From assembly GCA_001282665.1 (NCBI GenBank), contig LN874946.1, positions 555,839-619,838 on the forward strand: a stretch of DNA of 64,000 bases, given 5' to 3'. The position numbers and the translations under genes are program-made. The notes below the pieces were generated by a model that did no database searches, had not been told where the DNA came from, and was given only the letters and a program-made list of their open reading frames with translations. Origin of the DNA: Clostridiales bacterium mt11 (lineage in GTDB: Bacteria > Bacillota > Clostridia > Tissierellales > Tepidimicrobiaceae). Below, in pieces: positions 24,063 through 32,585 of the stretch; the first letter of the stretch is position 1; every line of letters begins with the position of its first letter.

Positions 24063-24893
24063 TTACTCAAAAAAATGAAATATTATCGTAATAATACCTA
24101 CTACCCATAGATAATAGGAAAAATAATGTAGTTTATCCTTCTTGAGCATATTCATTAAAAACTTAATTGCAAACACTCCTATTACAGCTGATAATATAAC
24201 TCCTACTAATAAAGGCATAGTAAAAGCTACTTCACTACCAGTTTTAACCACATCAATTATGCCAAGCAATCCAGCTCCGAAAGTTGCAGGTAATGCAAGT
24301 AAAAACGAAAATTCAGTAGCTAAGGATCTATTTAATCCCATAAATAATCCACCTACAATGGTAGAGCCTGATCTAGAGATTCCAGGTATTATTGCTATAC
24401 CCTGAAAAGTACCAATGATTAAGGAATCAAAAAAGGTCATATTTTTAATACTCTTATTTTCATAGGATTTGTTATTTGCAATCCAAAGCAAAACTCCCGT
24501 TACCAAAAAAGCTATACCTATAGGTAGTACAGAAGCTGAATAGAGACTTTCAAAGAAATCTTCAAATAATAACCCAATTATCGCTGTAGGAACACTACCT
24601 GCAATTATAAGCAGTCCTAGCTTTTGATAACCATTGGCGATTCTAAACTTCTTATGCTTAATGCCATTTCCAAGCATCTTAAAAAATTCAACTATTATCT
24701 TTATTATATCATTAAAATAAACTATTACTATTGAAATAAGTGTACCAAAGTGGAGCATCTCCGTAAAAAATAGATTGCCCTCTTGTATTCCAAAAAATTT
24801 TTGTAATATTACTAAATGGCCTGAACTGCTAATAGGTAAAAATTCAGCAATTCCTTGAAAAATGCCTAAAATAATAGCTTGAACTAATGTCAA
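24063..24893 (-). CDS. uppP: Undecaprenyl-diphosphatase UppP (BacA)
   Basis: UppP dephosphorylates undecaprenyl diphosphate to recycle the lipid carrier of wall synthesis, and gives bacitracin tolerance when raised. The 276-residue membrane protein has the two family motifs, GIFQGIAEFLPISSSGHLVI near the N-terminus and PGISRSGSTIVGGL in the second half, and about eight hydrophobic helices. CCCCC on the plus strand marks a strong GGGGG ribosome binding site. It is encoded just before spoIIIE. Confidence 0.97.
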   Translation of the reverse strand: MTLVQAIILGIFQGIAEFLPISSSGHLVILQKFFGIQEGNLFFTEMLHFGTLISIVIVYFNDIIKIIVEFFKMLGNGIKHKKFRIANGYQKLGLLIIAGSVPTAIIGLLFEDFFESLYSASVLPIGIAFLVTGVLLWIANNKSYENKSIKNMTFFDSLIIGTFQGIAIIPGISRSGSTIVGGLFMGLNRSLATEFSFLLALPATFGAGLLGIIDVVKTGSEVAFTMPLLVGVILSAVIGVFAIKFLMNMLKKDKLHYFSYYLWVVGIITIIFHFFE

Positions 24894-24956
24894 GTCAATC
24901 CCCCCTTGTTATTTTATTTATTCTCATGTTATTATAGCATAATTTAAAATGTTATA

Positions 24957-25640
24957 CTATTTATATTTCTCTTCCATAAGAGAATTCAATTTATTCAATG
25001 CATCACTAAATCCTCCTACTTCATTTATCAATCCATAATCCACCGCTTCTTTTCCAATAAGAATAGTACCTACATCGTTAGCTAATTCATCAGTAGAGTA
25101 CATAAGCTCTTTTAATGTTTTTCTATCTATATTAGACGTTCTTAATATAAAATCTGTTATTCTCTGCTGCATCTTTTCAAAATATCTATAGGTCTGTGGT
25201 ACTCCTATTACTAGCCCAGTAGTTCTAATAGGATGTATGGTCATAGTAGCAGTAGGCACGATAAAGGAATAGTCTGAAGCAGTAGCCAAAGGCACTCCAA
25301 TGCTATGACCCCCTCCTAATACTAATGATACTTTTGGTTTATCCATTGTGTTTAACATTTCAGCCAATGCTAAGCCCGCTTCTACATCTCCACCTACGGT
25401 GTTCAATATTATAAATATTCCCTTTATTTTAGGATTCTGCATGGCTGCTATTAACATAGGTATTATATGTTCGTATTTAGTTGTTTTTTTATCAGAAGGA
25501 GACAAGCTATGACCTTCAACTTCTCCTATTATAGTTAAAAATTGAATAGGGTTATCCATATTAGGTGTGTTTGGTACACCCATATTTTTTATATCTTCAA
25601 TTATATCGTTGTTCTCCTTATTATCTATATCCTTATTCAA
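24957..25640 (-). CDS. tepA: ClpP-like serine peptidase TepA
   Basis: A ClpP/SppA-fold peptidase called translocation-enhancing protein in Bacillus. The 227-residue product has the oxyanion region NTVGGDVEAGLALAE, the likely nucleophile Ser in GGGHSIGVPLA, the likely catalytic His in MTIHPIRTTG, and the EAVDYGLINEVGG tail typical of ClpP-type folds. There is no signal peptide or membrane helix. The start is TTG with GGAGG 7 nt upstream. The tepA-spoIIIE order is conserved in Firmicutes. Confidence 0.92.
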   Translation of the reverse strand: MNKDIDNKENNDIIEDIKNMGVPNTPNMDNPIQFLTIIGEVEGHSLSPSDKKTTKYEHIIPMLIAAMQNPKIKGIFIILNTVGGDVEAGLALAEMLNTMDKPKVSLVLGGGHSIGVPLATASDYSFIVPTATMTIHPIRTTGLVIGVPQTYRYFEKMQQRITDFILRTSNIDRKTLKELMYSTDELANDVGTILIGKEAVDYGLINEVGGFSDALNKLNSLMEEKYK

Positions 25641-25736
25641 TGTATTACCTCCATATTCTTAAGTATTGTTCCTATTATAGTTTTAACTATTCTCCTAATA
25701 ATATGCTTAAATTAATAATATGAAAGAAATACGACG

Positions 25737-25768
25737 TAAAAAAACCTGATCTCTTAGATCAGGCAGGA
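25737..25768 (-). terminator. Terminator after aspartate kinase
   Basis: CCTGATCT and AGATCAGG (25745-25763) form an 8-bp stem with a 3-nt loop, followed on the minus strand by a run of T. Confidence 0.9.
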
Positions 25769-25772
25769 AAAT

Positions 25773-26993
25773 TTACTCAAATAATCTAAACTCCTTATGA
25801 AGAGCTCCTAAAGCTTTGTCGGTATCTTCTTCTTTGATTAAACACCAAATGGTATTATGAGAATCTGAAGTCTGGAGAATTTTTATGTTTTCCCTCGACA
25901 GAGCTTTTACGATTCTAGCCATTACTCCAGGAACACCTCTCATCTTATATCCTATGGCACTGATTTTACAACAGTCCTCAATTATTTCATAATTAAGATC
26001 TTCTTCTTCTAATATACTAATAAGCCTATCTTTATCCTCGTTAGTAATTGTAAATATCTTTTTATCAGCTAAAAAGTTAATCAAATCTAAACTTATATTA
26101 TTTAACGTTATTTTGTCCATCAACTTGTCTATTTTACATTCATCTTCGTCTTCATTTAATGAAACTATTACTTGAACTCTACCTTTTTTATAAGTTATAG
26201 CCGTGATTATCTTTTCATTAAATAGTTCTTTTCTATTATTGATAAAATTTACATTCACTTCTTCTATTGATGTTCCTTCACTATCACTATAGGTATTTTT
26301 AATTATTAGAGGGATATTAAATTGCTGTGCCATTTCTACAGCTCTCGGATGAATAACTTTTGCTCCATCTTCTGCTAATTGATATACTTCAGAATAGCAC
26401 ATCTTCTTTAACACCTTAGCATCTGGTACTATATTAGGATCTGCAGTCATAATACCATCTACATCAGTATATATTTCCACCTGTTCAGAATCAACAGCAC
26501 TGCCTATAGCTACAGCAGAGATATCACTTCCTCCCCTACCTAGGGTTGTGATCTCTCCATTTTCATTGTTCCCTTGAAAACCAGCTACTATTACTATAGT
26601 ATCCTCTTCTAAATATTTCATGATATTTGTTGGGTCTATATTTATTATTTCAGCATTCCCAAAGTTGCTATTGGTTAAAATGCCAGCTTGAGCACCAGTA
26701 AGGACCTCTACTTTATATCCTCTCTCATAAAGATGGTTTGACAAGACTACAGCAGAAATTATTTCTCCACAGGACATGAGAAGATCCATTTCTTTATTGG
26801 TTATAGCTTTTTGATTTATCATGCCAAGTAGAGTATCTGTTGCATAAGGATCTCCTTTTCTGCCCATTGCAGATACTACTACTACCACTTTATAGCCTTC
26901 TTTGTATCTTTTAATAATCTTATCCGCTACCTTATTCCTACTTTCTTTAGAAGATACAGATGTACCTCCAAATTTTTGAACTATCGTCTTCAT
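25773..26993 (-). CDS. Aspartate kinase
   Basis: This enzyme phosphorylates L-aspartate, the first step to lysine, diaminopimelate, methionine and threonine. The 406-residue protein has KFGGTSV at residues 7-13, VVVSAMG, TLGRGGSDISAVAIG and two C-terminal ACT domains for allosteric control (VPGVMARIVKALSRENIKILQTSDS). Two-ACT architecture and position next to ymxH/tepA match DapG-like kinases of Bacillus, whose product feeds diaminopimelate for wall and dipicolinate. No asd, dapA or spoVF gene is adjacent, and no lysine riboswitch fits in the 69-nt upstream gap. Confidence 0.95.
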   Translation of the reverse strand: MKTIVQKFGGTSVSSKESRNKVADKIIKRYKEGYKVVVVVSAMGRKGDPYATDTLLGMINQKAITNKEMDLLMSCGEIISAVVLSNHLYERGYKVEVLTGAQAGILTNSNFGNAEIINIDPTNIMKYLEEDTIVIVAGFQGNNENGEITTLGRGGSDISAVAIGSAVDSEQVEIYTDVDGIMTADPNIVPDAKVLKKMCYSEVYQLAEDGAKVIHPRAVEMAQQFNIPLIIKNTYSDSEGTSIEEVNVNFINNRKELFNEKIITAITYKKGRVQVIVSLNEDEDECKIDKLMDKITLNNISLDLINFLADKKIFTITNEDKDRLISILEEEDLNYEIIEDCCKISAIGYKMRGVPGVMARIVKALSRENIKILQTSDSHNTIWCLIKEEDTDKALGALHKEFRLFE

Positions 26994-27062
26994 TTAAGTA
27001 TATCACCTCTAGTATTTTATCTATAGTTTATATTATGATTATAATATTGTGATGTGAGTATA

Positions 27063-27308
27063 TTAGAATATTTCTAATTCAACAATAACCATATCATTGC
27101 CTATTTTTCTGATGGTGTGCCAAGGTATTTCAATATCGTCGCTTTCTTTAAAAAATTTAAATTGAAGTCTTCTCTCAGGTACTAATAGTGTCATTATTTT
27201 CCCTGTTTTTTCATCTACTATAATATCAGAATCAGCAATTATTCCTAATCTTTCTCCATTATTTAGATTGATTATCTCTTTTCCTCCTAATTCACTTAGC
27301 ATCATCAT
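27063..27308 (-). CDS. YlmC/YmxH-family PRC-barrel sporulation-associated protein
   Basis: The product of about 81 residues is a PRC-barrel-like protein (LSELGGKEIINLNNGERLG, SDIIVDEKTGKIMTLLVP, IPWHTIRKIGNDMVIVEL). Relatives are conserved in spore formers with unclear function. A longer frame starts at 27371, but AAAGGGG lies 5 nt before the first of three consecutive ATG codons (27308, 27305, 27302), and relatives have the shorter form. It lies between aspartate kinase and dut, matching the ymxH position in B. subtilis. Confidence 0.88.
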   Translation of the reverse strand: MMMLSELGGKEIINLNNGERLGIIADSDIIVDEKTGKIMTLLVPERRLQFKFFKESDDIEIPWHTIRKIGNDMVIVELEIF

Positions 27309-27408
27309 ATCATCCCCTTTTAGTTCTTTATTTAAATATATTCTAAGGGATTTTATTTTATGTGTTATCATTTATGATAAGGTTAGATATGATACCATTT
27401 CATAATTA

Positions 27409-27840
27409 TCAATACCCAGTATGTCCGAAACCGCCTGAACCTCTATTGGTATCATCTAAATATTCTACTTCACACAGATGAACTCTTTCATATTTAATAA
27501 ATACCAATTGGGCAATTCTATCGCCTTTATTTATTATATATTCATCTTGGCTTAAGTTTACTAGTATAACTCCTACTTCTCCCCTATAATCGCTATCTAT
27601 AGTGCCAATACCATTAGCCAAGGATATGCCGTGTTTTAGTGCTAACCCACTTCTAGCCCTTACTTGTCCTTCATATCCTTTAGGTATGGACAGATATAGG
27701 CCTGTCGGGATTAGTTTTCTCTCTAAAGGCTTTAATACTACTGGATTATCAATATTAGCATATAGGTCTATTCCGGAAGAACCTATAGTTTCATAGTTTG
27801 GAAGAGGAAAGGAGCTTTTATTTATAACTTCTATTCTCAT
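27409..27840 (-). CDS. dut: dUTP diphosphatase
   Basis: Dut hydrolyses dUTP to dUMP, keeping uracil out of DNA. The 143-residue protein has the five trimeric dUTPase motifs, including AGSSGIDLYA-like GSSGIDLYAN, RSGLALKHGI, NGIGTIDSDYRGEVGV and the Gly-rich C-terminal arm RGSGGFGHTGY that closes over the active site. It begins 9 nt after the M16 peptidase gene, so it is co-transcribed with it. Confidence 0.97.
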   Translation of the reverse strand: MRIEVINKSSFPLPNYETIGSSGIDLYANIDNPVVLKPLERKLIPTGLYLSIPKGYEGQVRARSGLALKHGISLANGIGTIDSDYRGEVGVILVNLSQDEYIINKGDRIAQLVFIKYERVHLCEVEYLDDTNRGSGGFGHTGY

Positions 27841-27849
27841 AGTATCACC

Positions 27850-29130
27850 TCAATTAAAAAATATTTCTTTTAAGCTTTCATCGGTTTCTTGTGAATTTGG
27901 AATATTACCTACATAAGCAATATTATATTTATCCTTGTTAAATATGGAAAATATTATCCTTTCTATATCATCCATTTTAACATTATCTATCTTTTCCAAA
28001 ACTTCCTCAGGAGATAAAATTTCCTCCAATAGAAGCTCAGACTTTCCTATATCAAACATCCTACTAAAGGTGCTTTCCATGCCTAAAATATAATTGCCTT
28101 TTAACTGTTCTTTAGACTTTCTTAACTCGTCTTTAGTTATTAAGTTTTTCTTTAAATCCTCTATATCTTCTTCTATGAGTTTAGCTACATTTATAACCTG
28201 CTCTGCACTTAAGCCAGCATATATTGTAAATGCACCTATATTTTGAAAGGAAGTAGGGTGAGAGTAGACTGAATACACCAATCCTTTTTCTTCTCTAATC
28301 CTCTGAAACAATCTGGAACTCATACTACCACCAAATATATTGTTCATCACCAATAATGGATATATATCATCTGAACCCCTTTTGACTCCTTCCATACCTA
28401 AGCAAAAGTTTAGCTGTTCCGTTTCTTTTAATTGAAACCCTATCTTCTGACTAAGGGTAGGCATATCATATTCAAAAGAATTAGCCTTTTGATTGCTACC
28501 TATATTATCCCTATAGAAGTATTCATTTAATTTATTCATGGTATATTTAGGATCAAAATTTCCAACAACTGAAATAACTATATTTTCCGAAGTATAATGG
28601 TCATTGTAGTATTTTAAAATCATATCTCTATTTAAACTATTTACCGTTTCATAGGAACCTAAAATAGGCAATGCTAAAGGTGTATTCTCAAACATGATCT
28701 CGTTTAAAACATCATAAACTATATCTTCAGGTGAATCCAAATACATATTTATTTCTTCAAATATTACTCCCTTCTCCTTCTCTATATCCTCATCATCAAA
28801 TTTTGAATTGTTAAACATGTCGGATAAAATTTCAATTGCAATGGGAAGATGGTTGTCCAATACTTTAACATAAAAGCAAGTATATTCACTGCCTGTAAAA
28901 GCATTTATTTGACCTCCAATATTATCTATAGCCTCAGCTAAAGCTTTAGCCGTTCTATTTGTAGTGCCTTTAAAAAGCATATGTTCTATAAAGTGAGATA
29001 CTCCATTTAGATGCTTGTCTTCTCTTATAGAGCCATTGTTTACTAATAATCCAATTGAAACAGAGTTGACATAAGGAATTTCTTCCATGACAACTCTAAT
29101 GCCATTATTTAATTTATCTTTTAAATACAT
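27850..29130 (-). CDS. M16-family zinc peptidase (MlpA/YmxG-like)
   Basis: The 426-residue protein has the inverted zinc motif HFIEHMLFKG (His-x-x-Glu-His) with the distal glutamate in EKGVIFEEINMY, and the C-terminal R/Y pair region REEKGLVYSVYS. It is a processing-peptidase-like enzyme. In Bacillus the homologue lies between the YlxY deacetylase and ymxH, exactly as here. The physiological substrate is not known. Confidence 0.93.
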   Translation of the reverse strand: MYLKDKLNNGIRVVMEEIPYVNSVSIGLLVNNGSIREDKHLNGVSHFIEHMLFKGTTNRTAKALAEAIDNIGGQINAFTGSEYTCFYVKVLDNHLPIAIEILSDMFNNSKFDDEDIEKEKGVIFEEINMYLDSPEDIVYDVLNEIMFENTPLALPILGSYETVNSLNRDMILKYYNDHYTSENIVISVVGNFDPKYTMNKLNEYFYRDNIGSNQKANSFEYDMPTLSQKIGFQLKETEQLNFCLGMEGVKRGSDDIYPLLVMNNIFGGSMSSRLFQRIREEKGLVYSVYSHPTSFQNIGAFTIYAGLSAEQVINVAKLIEEDIEDLKKNLITKDELRKSKEQLKGNYILGMESTFSRMFDIGKSELLLEEILSPEEVLEKIDNVKMDDIERIIFSIFNKDKYNIAYVGNIPNSQETDESLKEIFFN

Positions 29131-29154
29131 TTTTTCCTCCTAAATATAACAGTA

Positions 29155-29862
29155 TTATTTTACTACATCTCCTATTGAACCAATTTTATATCCATTTTCA
29201 TGTAAATAGGATATGATTTCTGGTAAAGCTTTTACAGTCTCAGCCGTAGGATGCATTAGTACTATTGCTGAATTTTCTACTTTGCTCGTTACTCTTTCTA
29301 CTATTTGTGCTTTATAACTATCCTCTCTCCAATCAATGGTATCTACACTCCACATAATTATATCATAATTTAAATCTTTTGCAGCTTTAATAGTATTATC
29401 ATTATATGCTCCTGATGGAGGTGCAAAGTATATAGGCTCAATTCCCAAAACGTCATGGATAATATTATGAGCTTTTAAAATTTGCTCCTTGTTGTTTTCA
29501 TAACTTAACTTATCATAGTCTATATGTTTATATCCGTGGTTTCCAATCTCATGACCATGTTTATATATGTTCTTTAATAATTCAGGATATTTTTCTGCCC
29601 ATGTCCCAGTAACGAAAAAGGTTATCTTTATGTCTTCCTTATCAAAAATCTCCAACATAGGTCCAATATATTCATTTCCCCAGTCTACATTACAAGCAAA
29701 TGCCATTATCTTTTCATCTATATTTCCTTTATAATAGATATCCATATTAAAAGTTTCATCTACTCTATTATAAAAAGATATAAAGAAAATAGCAATTAGG
29801 AGAATTATTAATATGGTCAACAGCGTCAATATGGTTTTTTTGTTCATAATTAATATTTTCAT
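29155..29862 (-). CDS. Polysaccharide deacetylase, sporulation YlxY/PdaB type
   Basis: The 235-residue protein has an N-terminal membrane anchor (about residues 10-30) and a NodB-like deacetylase domain. Motif 1 begins CNVDWGNEYIG, where other NodB proteins have T-F-D-D, and motif 2 is HGHEIGNHGYKH. FAPPSGAYND and IVLMHPTAETVKALP complete the groove. It would act outside the membrane on peptidoglycan or a related glycan. A longer frame starts at 29904, but GGAGGG lies 6 nt before the ATG at 29862. The altered motif 1 recalls YlxY, which lacks proven activity. Confidence 0.88.
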   Translation of the reverse strand: MKILIMNKKTILTLLTILIILLIAIFFISFYNRVDETFNMDIYYKGNIDEKIMAFACNVDWGNEYIGPMLEIFDKEDIKITFFVTGTWAEKYPELLKNIYKHGHEIGNHGYKHIDYDKLSYENNKEQILKAHNIIHDVLGIEPIYFAPPSGAYNDNTIKAAKDLNYDIIMWSVDTIDWREDSYKAQIVERVTSKVENSAIVLMHPTAETVKALPEIISYLHENGYKIGSIGDVVK

Positions 29863-29940
29863 ATTTATCCCTCCAAATAGTCTTCTATCACTATTTATAT
29901 TCAAAGGGATAGGAAAATATATTAGTTTATCATATAATTG

Positions 29941-29978
29941 TCAAAAATTAAAAACATGAACCTTTTTTTGGTTCATGC
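29941..29978 (-). terminator. Terminator after pnp
   Basis: CATGAACC and GGTTCATG (29955-29977) enclose a 7-nt loop and are followed on the minus strand by TTTTTAATTTTT. Confidence 0.85.
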
Positions 29979-29980
29979 AT

Positions 29981-32092
29981 TTACCTTTTATCTTCATCTT
30001 TTGAATCTTTATCTTCTTTAGGCAAAACAGCCTTTCTCGATAAATTGATTCTTCCTTGGTTGTCTATGTCGATTACTTTAACCAATATCTCGTCTCCAAC
30101 ATGGAGTACATCTTCAACTTTATTGATTCTTTCATGGGAGATATTTGATATATGAACTAATCCTTCTTTGCCATTGAGAATTTCAACAAAAGCTCCAAAA
30201 GGTACTATCCTTATTACCTTGCCCATATACATTTCTCCAACTTCTACATCCTTTATTACTCTATTGATTAACTCTATAGCCTTTTCTCCATTCTGGGCGC
30301 TGTCTGAAGCTATAGATACCTTTCCATCATCATCTATGTCTATCTTTACACCTGTCTCATCTATTATCTTATTAATCATCTTGCCTCCAGGTCCAATTAT
30401 ATCCCTTATCTTGTCTGGTTGAACTTGCATAGTGAATATCCTTGGAGCATAAGGTGATAATTCTTTTCTTGGGCTTGAAATAGCTTCTTTCATCTTGTTT
30501 AAAATAAACATTCTGCCTTCTCTAGCTCTAGCTAATGCCTCTTCCAATATAGGTCTATTGATTCCAGATATTTTGATATCCATCTGTATTGCAGTTACAC
30601 CTTTTTCAGTTCCTGCAACTTTAAAATCCATATCCCCTAAGTGGTCCTCTAAACCTTGAATATCCGTAAGTATTGCTACTTTATCTTCGGATTTAATAAG
30701 TCCCATTGCTATACCTGCTACTGGTGCTTTTATAGGTACTCCTGCATCTAATAATGCTAATGTACTGCCGCAGACACTTGCTTGAGAACTTGATCCATTA
30801 GAACTTAATACTTCCGATACCAATCTTATGGTATAAGGAAATTCATCTTCACTCGGTATTACAGGTTCTAATGCCCTTTCAGCTAAGGCACCGTGACCTA
30901 CTTCACGTCTTCCCGGACCTCTTAGGACTCTAGTATCTCCTACGCTATAAGGTGGGAAATTGTAATGATGCATATATCTCTTGGACTCTTCTTCACTAAG
31001 CCCATCAATTATTTGAACATCGCTAGAAGCTCCCAAAGTCGCAACTGTTAATACTTGAGTTTGCCCTCTTTTAAATAATCCAGAACCATGAGTTCTAGGA
31101 AGCAATCCCACTTCACAAGTTATAGGACGGATTTCATCGGATTTTCTATTATCTGGCCTAATTCCTTCTTCTATTATCAGTCTTCTAACTTCTTCCTTTA
31201 CTATATCATCAAGTACTTCATTGATATCTTTTTCATTGTCAGGATATATTTCAATAAATTTATCTATTGTTTCTTCCCTAACCTTTTCAATATTGTCTTC
31301 TCTCTCCTGTTTTTCTACAGTTTGAATGGCATCGATAAGTTTTTCTGAAGCATATTCCCTTACTTCATCTTCTATTTGTTCATCTGGTTTGAATACTAGA
31401 TATTCTTGTTTTTCTTTACCTACTTCTTCTTTTATGCTCTCGATAAATTTACATATTCCTTTTATCTCTTCATGAGCTACTAATATGCTTTCTAATACGG
31501 TCATTTCAGGTAATTCATTAGCACCTGCTTCAACCATCATTATAGCATCTTCGGTTCCTGAAACTACTAAATGCATTTCAGATTTATCTCTTTGTTCAGC
31601 AGTTGGATTTATTACAAGCTCCCCATCGACTAATCCTACTAATACTGAAGCCGTTGGTCCATCAAAGGGAATATCAGAAATTGATAAAGCTATAGATGAG
31701 CCTATCATGGCAACTATATCTGGTGTGCAATCTTGATCTACAGATAGTACAGTCGCAATAACTTGTACATCATTCCTATACCCATCTGGGAAGAGAGGTC
31801 TAATAGGTCTATCGATCAATCTAGATGTCAATATAGCCTTATCACTAGGCTTACCTTCTCTTTTTATGAATCCCCCTGGTATCTTACCTACAGCATATAG
31901 TTTTTCTTCAAAATCGACACTTAATGGGAAGAAATCAATTCCTTCTCTAGGTTCCTTAGATGCAGTAGCTGTAACCAATACTACAGTATCTCCATATTGT
32001 AGTAAACAAGCACCATTAGCTTGTTCAGCAACTTTTCCAATGGTCACCAGAAGATTTCTACCTGCTAAGTTGTACTGAAACTGCTTTTCCAT
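29981..32092 (-). CDS. pnp: Polynucleotide phosphorylase
   Basis: PNPase degrades RNA from the 3' end by phosphorolysis and can add tails. The 703-residue protein has two RNase PH domains (GDTVVLVTATASKEPREGIDFFPL shortened here to its core; second domain with FKRGQTQVLTVATLG and GVPIKAPVAGIAMGL), an alpha-helical linker, a KH domain (IIGPGGKMINKIIDE) and an S1 domain (VEILNGKEGLVHISNIS). It ends with an acidic/basic tail. It follows rpsO, as in most bacteria. Confidence 0.98.
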   Translation of the reverse strand: MEKQFQYNLAGRNLLVTIGKVAEQANGACLLQYGDTVVLVTATASKEPREGIDFFPLSVDFEEKLYAVGKIPGGFIKREGKPSDKAILTSRLIDRPIRPLFPDGYRNDVQVIATVLSVDQDCTPDIVAMIGSSIALSISDIPFDGPTASVLVGLVDGELVINPTAEQRDKSEMHLVVSGTEDAIMMVEAGANELPEMTVLESILVAHEEIKGICKFIESIKEEVGKEKQEYLVFKPDEQIEDEVREYASEKLIDAIQTVEKQEREDNIEKVREETIDKFIEIYPDNEKDINEVLDDIVKEEVRRLIIEEGIRPDNRKSDEIRPITCEVGLLPRTHGSGLFKRGQTQVLTVATLGASSDVQIIDGLSEEESKRYMHHYNFPPYSVGDTRVLRGPGRREVGHGALAERALEPVIPSEDEFPYTIRLVSEVLSSNGSSSQASVCGSTLALLDAGVPIKAPVAGIAMGLIKSEDKVAILTDIQGLEDHLGDMDFKVAGTEKGVTAIQMDIKISGINRPILEEALARAREGRMFILNKMKEAISSPRKELSPYAPRIFTMQVQPDKIRDIIGPGGKMINKIIDETGVKIDIDDDGKVSIASDSAQNGEKAIELINRVIKDVEVGEMYMGKVIRIVPFGAFVEILNGKEGLVHISNISHERINKVEDVLHVGDEILVKVIDIDNQGRINLSRKAVLPKEDKDSKDEDKR

Positions 32093-32162
32093 GTCATACC
32101 TCCTTTTATTCCTATAATCTATTAATATTATAACCTATTACCATTTAAAAACACTAAATAAA

Positions 32163-32190
32163 TCAATAGAGCGGGAAGTATCCCCGCTCT
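32163..32190 (-). terminator. Terminator or processing hairpin after rpsO
   Basis: AGAGCGGG and CCCGCTCT (32168-32190) form a GC-rich stem, followed on the minus strand by ATTGATTTATTT. The weak T-run suggests partial read-through into pnp. Confidence 0.65.
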
Positions 32191-32192
32191 TA

Positions 32193-32462
32193 TTAGCCTC
32201 TGATGCCTAATTTTTCAATTAACGCACGATATCTTTCGATATCATTTTTTTGTAAATAATTTAACAGTCCTCTTCTTTGACCAATCATTTTAAATAAACC
32301 TCTTCTTGAATGATGATCTTTTTTATGAGTCTTAAGATGTTCTGTTAAAGAATTGATTCGATAAGTAAGAATTGCAATTTGTACTTCTGGTGAACCTGTA
32401 TCACCTTCATGCATCCTATACTCTTCAATAATTTGAGTCTTTTGCTCTTTTGTCATTGTCAT
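32193..32462 (-). CDS. rpsO: 30S ribosomal protein S15
   Basis: The 89-residue product is a complete S15, with the family core GDTGSPEVQIAILTYRI, HLKTHKKDHHSRRGLFKMIG and RRGLLNYLQKND. It binds 16S rRNA early in small-subunit assembly. GGAGGCAAG precedes the ATG. A promoter and a stem-loop leader lie upstream. Confidence 0.99.
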   Translation of the reverse strand: MTMTKEQKTQIIEEYRMHEGDTGSPEVQIAILTYRINSLTEHLKTHKKDHHSRRGLFKMIGQRRGLLNYLQKNDIERYRALIEKLGIRG

Positions 32463-32491
32463 TTTATCTTGCCTCCTCTATTTTAAATTCA

Positions 32492-32538
32492 CCGTTAGCT
32501 AAGTAAATCGCCGAGGAAACGACAAACATAGCTAATGG
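32492..32538 (-). promoter_or_regulatory. Stem-loop leader of rpsO, candidate S15 autoregulatory site
   Basis: CCGTTAGCTA (32492-32501) pairs with TAGCTAATGG (32529-32538) with one mismatch. The inner segment contains GTCG and CGAT that can extend the fold. It lies about 30 nt before rpsO, where S15 leaders are known in other bacteria. The regulatory role is inferred. Confidence 0.5.
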
Positions 32539-32556
32539 CACATCACTATCAAATAA

Positions 32557-32585
32557 ATTCTATCATATATCTATTCAATTGTAAA
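32557..32585 (-). promoter_or_regulatory. rpsO promoter
   Basis: Minus strand: TTTACA (32585-32580), 17 nt, TAGAAT (32562-32557). The -35 element overlaps the end of ribF. Confidence 0.6.

Noticed and set aside
26994..27062. Lysine riboswitch before aspartate kinase
   Set aside because: The gap of 69 nt is far too short for the L-box fold and lacks its conserved segments.
28860..28880. Possible dif-like arm TTTAACATAAA in the M16 peptidase gene
   Set aside because: It lies inside a conserved coding frame and lacks a second arm.
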